A DNA stretch of 10,114 bases from an uncultured Peptococcaceae bacterium (lineage in GTDB: Bacteria > Bacillota > Peptococcia > Peptococcales > Peptococcaceae), in contig CABQBF010000091.1 of NCBI GenBank assembly GCA_902462325.1, positions 1 to 10,114 of the forward strand. Reading direction: 5' to 3'. The notes under the pieces were generated by a model, which saw nothing but the letters and a program-made list of their open reading frames with translations, was not told the origin of the DNA and searched no databases. This document shows positions 5,460 through 10,114 of this stretch, piece by piece; position 1 is the first letter of the stretch, and the number at the start of each line of letters is the position of its first letter. The position numbers and the translations under genes are program-made.

Positions 5460-7574
5460 ATGTTAAGGAGCAAAGGTTTAACTGACAAATTGTTGATGCT
5501 GGGTATTGATGGCATGGATCCTCGCTTCACAAAACGTATGATTGATGAAGGCAAAATGCCAAACACAAAAAAATTGATGGAAATGGGTTCCTGCCGTGAT
5601 GACTTGGTGTTGTTGGGTGCCGTACCAACAATTACCCCACCAATGTGGGCTACTTTAGGTACTGGCTGTTACCCTATGACCCATGGTATCATGGACTATA
5701 ACCTTTCAGGCGAGGATTTGGAAATCACCTATGCTGCTTTCTATTCTAATTTTCTAAAAGTTCAGCCTTTATGGAATATTACCGCCGAATCTGGCAAAAA
5801 AACTTTAGTATGGCACTGGCCAGGCGGTGCTTGGCCTCCGACCAGCGATAGCGAAAATCTAATTACTGTCGATGGCTCCAGCCCTGGTGCTGTTTGTGCT
5901 TTCTCTTCTGCGAGAGATTTCGATACGGTGTTTATTGCCAGCACAAAAGCACAAAAACCATCTTATATGCCTATGGCAATTCGCCAGTCCACACTAGAAG
6001 GCGATGAAAAGCTTACTTATCTGGGCATTCCGCAAAAATCCTCCAAAAATCCTGAATCACAGGAATTATTGAAAAAATACTACGCTGAATATGTAGAAAA
6101 TCTAGGCGTAAAAGGCTACACAGTTCCAGGTAGTTTTGTAACAAATGCTATCCAATTTGAAGAACCTGAATTGGAATATAGTGGCAGAGGTTTGATGTGG
6201 GATTTGGCCGATTTCCCAACATCTTGTTCCATTTCTCCAATTTACCCTCCACAAAACTGGGGATTTGAACTCCCTACTGATAGTAAAGAATTCGTGATGC
6301 TAACAGGTATGGGTAAAGTTGTCAGATTTGGTTTAATTCTAAAAAATTCTGACGGTAAATATGATCGCGTTGCTATGTATGCTGATAAATCAAAAAATGA
6401 GCCTATCCAAGTATTAGAAAATGACGTTTTCACGCCATACGTTATGGATGTTCTGCCAAAACAGGACGGAACTTCTGAAAAGGTGCATCGCACCTTCCGT
6501 ATGCTGGAAATTGCTGAAGATGGTAGCTATGTACGTATTTGGGCTTCTCGCGGTATGAGCTGTGAAGATGACTCTGTCTGGTATCCGCGTTCTTTATTCA
6601 AAGAAATTACCGATAAATTTGGGCAAGTGGTTCCTACCAGCCAGATGACTGGGAACGATCCTGAAATGATTTTGAAATGTAACCATGAACAATGGAAATT
6701 GTCAGCAGAATGGCAATCTAAATGCATGCATTATATGATTCAAGAACATGGTGTAGAAGTCATCTTCTCCCATTACCATGGCCCAGACTTAGAAGGTCAT
6801 AATTATATGAAATACCTAAAGGAACGTCCTACGTCTAAAATCAGTGAAGAACAAGCTTTGGAATATGCAGCAGCAACATATAAATTAACAGATGACTACA
6901 TTGGTAGCTTCCTGCATCTCATTGATGAAGGCTGGACCATTGTTGTATTCTCTGATCATGCTCAAATTTGCCCAGAAGGAGAAGCACATGTAATAGGCGA
7001 AAGTTGCGGTATCTGTGTTGATCCCTTAAGAGGTATGGGATATACTGTTATGAAAAAAGATGAAAATGGCAAGGACCTGCCTGATGTTGACTGGAGCAGA
7101 ACCCGCGCTGTGCAGACTCGTTCTAATAGTATCTATATTAACGTGAAAGGTAGACAGCCTCACGGTATTGTAGAGCCTTCTGACAAATACGAATTGGAAG
7201 AACAGATTATCACAGATCTATACAACTATAAAGATCCGAAAACCGGTCACCGTATCGTTTCTATGGCATTACACAACAAAGATGCTGTATTGTTAGGCTT
7301 GGGTGGCCCAATGGGTTCTGATATCGTATTCTTTGTCCATGACGATTATTGCTATGACCACGGTAACGGCTTATCCACTGCTTGCGGTCACAATAATACC
7401 ACTTTATCGCCAATCTTCTTAGCTGCTGGTCCTGGTATCAAGGAAAACTACCGTACTACACGTTATATCCGTGAAGTAGATGTTGCACCAACCGCTGCAG
7501 TTTTGTTAGGCGTTGATATTCCAGCTGAATGCGAAGGGGCACCAGCTTATCAGATTTTAAGCGAAAAATTATAA
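5460..7574 (+). CDS. Alkaline-phosphatase-superfamily hydrolase (phosphodiesterase/phosphomutase type), paralogue 1
   Basis: A 704-residue cytoplasmic protein (no signal peptide or membrane segment) of the type I phosphodiesterase/nucleotide pyrophosphatase branch of the alkaline phosphatase superfamily, COG3379-like. All two-metal site elements are visible: D17 in GIDGMDP, nucleophile T59 in PTITPPMW, GCYPMTHGIMDY (69-80), D443 and H447 in GPDLEGH, D499-H500 in FSDH, and H644 in ACGHN. About 380 residues separate nucleophile and second metal motif, far more than in small phosphodiesterases, so a large cap domain is inserted. It includes MSCEDDSVW (366-374). A CGIC motif (516-519) follows the SDH site. 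Start: the frame extends 13 codons upstream to a TTG, but the ATG at 5460 has GAGGAGTGG just before it and aligns with the paralogue's first residue. It has its own promoter and terminator. The substrate is unknown. Confidence 0.9.
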   Translation: MLRSKGLTDKLLMLGIDGMDPRFTKRMIDEGKMPNTKKLMEMGSCRDDLVLLGAVPTITPPMWATLGTGCYPMTHGIMDYNLSGEDLEITYAAFYSNFLKVQPLWNITAESGKKTLVWHWPGGAWPPTSDSENLITVDGSSPGAVCAFSSARDFDTVFIASTKAQKPSYMPMAIRQSTLEGDEKLTYLGIPQKSSKNPESQELLKKYYAEYVENLGVKGYTVPGSFVTNAIQFEEPELEYSGRGLMWDLADFPTSCSISPIYPPQNWGFELPTDSKEFVMLTGMGKVVRFGLILKNSDGKYDRVAMYADKSKNEPIQVLENDVFTPYVMDVLPKQDGTSEKVHRTFRMLEIAEDGSYVRIWASRGMSCEDDSVWYPRSLFKEITDKFGQVVPTSQMTGNDPEMILKCNHEQWKLSAEWQSKCMHYMIQEHGVEVIFSHYHGPDLEGHNYMKYLKERPTSKISEEQALEYAAATYKLTDDYIGSFLHLIDEGWTIVVFSDHAQICPEGEAHVIGESCGICVDPLRGMGYTVMKKDENGKDLPDVDWSRTRAVQTRSNSIYINVKGRQPHGIVEPSDKYELEEQIITDLYNYKDPKTGHRIVSMALHNKDAVLLGLGGPMGSDIVFFVHDDYCYDHGNGLSTACGHNNTTLSPIFLAAGPGIKENYRTTRYIREVDVAPTAAVLLGVDIPAECEGAPAYQILSEKL

Positions 7575-7608
7575 GCTTCTATTTATCAAAAATATTGGTC
7601 TTGGTTTA

Positions 7609-7644
7609 CAAAAGCTGACAGCATATTGGTGTTGTCAGCTTTTG
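7609..7644 (+). terminator. Terminator hairpin after paralogue 1
   Basis: CAAAAGCTGACA (7609-7620) pairs perfectly with TGTCAGCTTTTG (7633-7644) over a 12-nt loop, 34 bp after the stop. Its T-run is inside the 3' arm and continues as GTTTGG, so termination may be partial. The core GCTGACAG resembles the hairpin after paralogue 2. Confidence 0.68.
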
Positions 7645-7703
7645 GTTTGGACTATATCTGACTATATCTATTTTATGTAAGCCAATCACTGTTATTCAAA
7701 AAA

Positions 7704-7739
7704 GCGAATTAGTTTCACATTTTTTATGCAGCAATACAC
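7704..7739 (+). promoter_or_regulatory. Candidate LysR operator, copy 2 (upstream of second hydrolase)
   Basis: The partner of the block at 5313-5348: ungapped 30/36 identity by eye, with GTTTCACATTTTT and TGCAGC invariant. It starts 91 bp before the TATAAT of the second hydrolase gene, versus 89 bp in copy 1. The outer dyad seen in copy 1 is not kept here, so the shared core rather than that dyad is the likely recognition sequence. Confidence 0.6.
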
Positions 7740-7791
7740 TGAATAAGGAAAGGTTTTTGTTAAAATAATCGTTAGTAATTCTATAAAAATA

Positions 7792-7800
7792 TGCTATAAT
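7792..7800 (+). promoter_or_regulatory. Extended -10 promoter of the second hydrolase gene
   Basis: TGCTATAAT, a TGn-TATAAT element 48 nt before the ATG, with no convincing -35 (TTAGTA at 17 bp). Together with the preceding terminator it indicates that the second paralogue is transcribed separately from the first. Confidence 0.68.
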
Positions 7801-7848
7801 AAGAATATAGTTATTAGTTTATATGTTTTTTCATGAAGGAGTGATTGT

Positions 7849-9945
7849 ATGTTAAGAAGTAAAGGTTTAACAGACAAGCTATTGCTATTAGGGGTTGACG
7901 GCATGGATCCCCGTTTTACCAGACGTTTGGTAAACGAAGGTAAAATGCCTAATTTTAAAAAGTTAATGGATATGGGCTCCTGCCGGGAAGACCTCATGAT
8001 GTTAGGTGCTAATCCAACTATTACGCCGCCAATGTGGGCTACCTTAGCCACAGGTTGCTATCCCATGACGCACGGTATCATGGATTACAACCTATCTGCA
8101 GAAGAGGACAAAGACATCACCTTAGGTGCTTTTTCCTCTCGTTTTTTAAAAGCAGAGCCGCTGTTTAATGTAACCGCAAAAGCTGGTAAAAAAACCTTGG
8201 TAATGCATTGGCCCGGTGGTAGCTTTCCGCCAACCATTGACAGCGAAAATCTGATTACCATTGATGGCTCCAGCCCTGGTGCCGTTTGCGCATGGTCCAA
8301 CGAACGTGACTTGGATATGCTGTTTATTGCCAGCACCAAAGCAGAAAAACCATCTTATATGCCTATGTCCGTCACTACTACAGACCTAGAAGGTGACGAA
8401 GAGTTAAAATATCTGGGCATGCCTTTTAAAGCAGGTAAATCTCCAGAAGCAAAAGAACGTTTAGCAAAATATCGTCAACAATACAGAGAAACGATCGCAG
8501 TAGAAGGCTATACACCAGCCGATAGTTTTGTTGTTGATAACGTATTATATGAAAAAGATAAAGGGTTAAACTGGAGGCTAGCCGATTTTCCGACAAGTTG
8601 TTCCATTTCCCCAGTTTACCCTGCCAATGGCTGGAGCTTTGAAATCCCTGCTGATAGTAAAGAATTTGTGATGATTTCTTTCTATGGCAAAGTAATTCAC
8701 AATGCTTTAATTTTAAAAAATGCTGAAGGTAAGTATGACCGCGTTGCAATTTATAAAGATAAAAATACTTCCGAACCAATGGTTATTTTAGAAAACGATG
8801 TATTTACAACAGATATTTACGATGCAGTGCCAACACCTAATGGTATGGAAAAGGTATATCACAATATGCGTATGCTGAAAATTGCTGAAGACGGTAGTTA
8901 TGTGCGCATTTGGAGATCTCGCGGTATGAGCTGTGAAGATGATTCTGTGTGGTTCCCAAAATCACTGTTTAAAGAAGTGACAGACAAATTTGGACCACCA
9001 CAGCCAACTAGCCAGATGACTGGAAACGATGCTGACTTGATTCTGAAATGCAATAACGAACAATGGATCAAGGCTGCTGAATGGCAGTCCAAAACTATGC
9101 ACTACCTGATTGAAACACAGGGCGTTGAAGTCATTTTCTCCCATATGCACAACATCGACTTGCAAAGCCACAACTATATGAAATATCTAAAGAATCGCGA
9201 CACTTCCCGCTACGATGAAAATGAAGTTGTAAAATTTGCAGAAGCAACATACAAAGTAACCGACGATTATATTGGAACCTTTATGCATCTGATTGACGAA
9301 GGCTGGACTATTATGATCTTCTCCGACCATGCCCTAATCTCCGCTGAAGAAGGCCCACACGTTTTATGTGAAAACTGCGGCGTTTGTGTAGATCCACTGC
9401 GCGCTATGGGCTATACTGTCATGAAGAAAGATGCTGATGGCAATGAACTGCCAGAAATCGACTGGACCAAAACCACTGCTATTCAGACACGTTCCAACAG
9501 TATCTACATTAATTTGAAAGGCAGAGATCCGCACGGTATTGTAGATCCTGCTGATAAATATGAATTGGAAGAAAAGATTATCACAGATTTATATGGTTAC
9601 AAAGATGAAAAAACCGGGCATCGCATTGTAGCACTGGCATTGCATAATAAAGATGCTGTGCTATTAGGCCTTGGCGGACCAATGGGCTCTGATATCGTTC
9701 TGTTCCTGCATGAGTCCTATGTTGATGATCATGGTCCTGGCTTATCCACTGCTTACGGTCACAATGATACCTCGTTGTCACCAATTTTCTTAGCTGCAGG
9801 TCCTGGTATTAAACAAAACTACCGTACCAACCGCTATATTCGGGAAGTAGACTTAGCTCCAACGGCGGCTGTATTGCTGGGGGTAGATATGCCAGAAGAA
9901 TGCGAAGGGGCGCCAGCTTATCAAATCTTTACAGAAAAAATGTAA
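7849..9945 (+). CDS. Alkaline-phosphatase-superfamily hydrolase (phosphodiesterase/phosphomutase type), paralogue 2
   Basis: A 698-residue cytoplasmic protein, collinear with the 704-residue neighbour and roughly 70% identical by eye (about 84% over the first 80 residues). It keeps the complete catalytic set: D17 in GVDGMDP, T59 in PTITPPMW, D437 and H441 in NIDLQSH, D493-H494 in FSDH, and H638 in YGHN. CGVC (510-513) and MSCEDDSVW (360-368) are also conserved. Differences cluster in residues about 195-285 of the inserted domain and around the D437 motif (SHMHNIDLQSH versus SHYHGPDLEGH), so substrate range may differ. The ATG at 7849 follows AAGGAGTGA with ideal spacing. It is not a sulfatase: the Cys in GCYPMT lacks the C-x-P-x-R context. 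It has its own promoter, candidate operator and strong terminator, and is probably regulated by the LysR protein. Confidence 0.9.
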   Translation: MLRSKGLTDKLLLLGVDGMDPRFTRRLVNEGKMPNFKKLMDMGSCREDLMMLGANPTITPPMWATLATGCYPMTHGIMDYNLSAEEDKDITLGAFSSRFLKAEPLFNVTAKAGKKTLVMHWPGGSFPPTIDSENLITIDGSSPGAVCAWSNERDLDMLFIASTKAEKPSYMPMSVTTTDLEGDEELKYLGMPFKAGKSPEAKERLAKYRQQYRETIAVEGYTPADSFVVDNVLYEKDKGLNWRLADFPTSCSISPVYPANGWSFEIPADSKEFVMISFYGKVIHNALILKNAEGKYDRVAIYKDKNTSEPMVILENDVFTTDIYDAVPTPNGMEKVYHNMRMLKIAEDGSYVRIWRSRGMSCEDDSVWFPKSLFKEVTDKFGPPQPTSQMTGNDADLILKCNNEQWIKAAEWQSKTMHYLIETQGVEVIFSHMHNIDLQSHNYMKYLKNRDTSRYDENEVVKFAEATYKVTDDYIGTFMHLIDEGWTIMIFSDHALISAEEGPHVLCENCGVCVDPLRAMGYTVMKKDADGNELPEIDWTKTTAIQTRSNSIYINLKGRDPHGIVDPADKYELEEKIITDLYGYKDEKTGHRIVALALHNKDAVLLGLGGPMGSDIVLFLHESYVDDHGPGLSTAYGHNDTSLSPIFLAAGPGIKQNYRTNRYIREVDLAPTAAVLLGVDMPEECEGAPAYQIFTEKM

Positions 9946-9994
9946 ATTTCCTTACTTTTTATAAAAAGTTTCTCTTCACTTAAATAAACAATAC

Positions 9995-10042
9995 AATAGA
10001 AAAAGGGCTGACAGTATATACACTGTTAGTCCTTTTTCTATT
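9995..10042 (+). terminator. Strong intrinsic terminator after paralogue 2
   Basis: A 21-bp stem, 9995-10015 with 10022-10042, including two G-U pairs and a 6-nt loop. The outer 12 bp (AATAGAAAAAGG with CCTTTTTCTATT) place a T-run in the 3' arm. It lies 50 bp after the stop codon. The inner GCTGACAG matches the hairpin after paralogue 1. Confidence 0.82.
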
Positions 10043-10114
10043 CTGTACACACAATCAAATCCTCGTATTATAAAGTAGTAGTGTTTATAGTCCCTCTCCA
10101 AGGACTGTGTGCTA
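10043..10114. other. Window tail, no feature seen
   Basis: 72 bp of A/T-rich sequence after the terminator. I see no start codon with a ribosome site, no promoter I would defend and no repeat. Confidence 0.6.

Noticed and set aside
5667..5684. GCYPMT in the hydrolases as a sulfatase signature
   Set aside because: The sulfatase motif needs C/S-x-P-x-R at the nucleophile position. Here the following residues do not fit, and the nucleophile position is taken by the Thr in ITPPMW.
7692..7746. TTATTCA (7692-7698) and TGAATAA (7740-7746) as an operator dyad
   Set aside because: Seven-base A/T-rich arms 41 bp apart are likely by chance, and nothing equivalent exists at the first promoter.
7867..7874. 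TTAACAGA at the start of paralogue 2 as a further operator copy
   Set aside because: It is the codons for L-T-D in the conserved N-terminus, so a coding coincidence is the simpler explanation.
1..10114. CRISPR array, tRNA/rRNA genes, transposase or phage genes
   Set aside because: No regularly spaced repeats, cloverleaf-like sequence, or proteins resembling transposases, integrases or phage components were seen on either strand.

Overview
The window looks like chromosomal DNA of a low-to-moderate GC Firmicute. A gut-type Negativicute (Phascolarctobacterium/Acidaminococcus-like) is my best guess. The basis is the YlmC/YmxH-type PRC-barrel gene, strong GGAGG ribosome sites, TGnTATAAT extended -10 promoters and general protein flavour. 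No rRNA, tRNA or marker gene fixes the taxon, so this is inference.

Left part (1-4030). A fumarylacetoacetate-hydrolase-family enzyme on the + strand ends in a perfect 17-bp hairpin. This hairpin separates it from a convergent minus-strand operon read from about 3560 down to 997. The operon encodes a five-repeat TPR protein, a DUF4037 protein with a nucleotidyltransferase-like GS...DDD...DHD motif, and a DUF4125 protein. Next, also on the minus strand, is a PRC-barrel protein with an unusual charged C-terminal tail.

Right part (4076-10114). A minus-strand LysR-type regulator is divergent from two tandem, highly similar, large (704 and 698 aa) alkaline-phosphatase-superfamily hydrolases of the phosphodiesterase/phosphomutase type. 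Each hydrolase gene has its own extended -10 promoter, its own Shine-Dalgarno and its own terminator hairpin. Each also has a conserved 36-bp block (30/36 identical by eye) about 90 bp upstream of the -10 box. The whole transcription unit therefore appears duplicated, and the conserved block is the best candidate for the LysR operator. A 140-bp stretch bounded by perfect 12-bp inverted repeats lies between the regulator and the first hydrolase gene. It may be a small mobile-element remnant.

How they may work together: the LysR protein probably senses a small ligand and switches both hydrolases. They keep every metal ligand and the nucleophile Thr, lack signal peptides, and have a very large insertion between the nucleophile and the second metal motif. 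Their substrate cannot be read from sequence. The TPR/DUF4037/DUF4125 operon is a separate uncharacterised module, likely a nucleotidyltransferase with a TPR scaffold and an alpha-helical partner.
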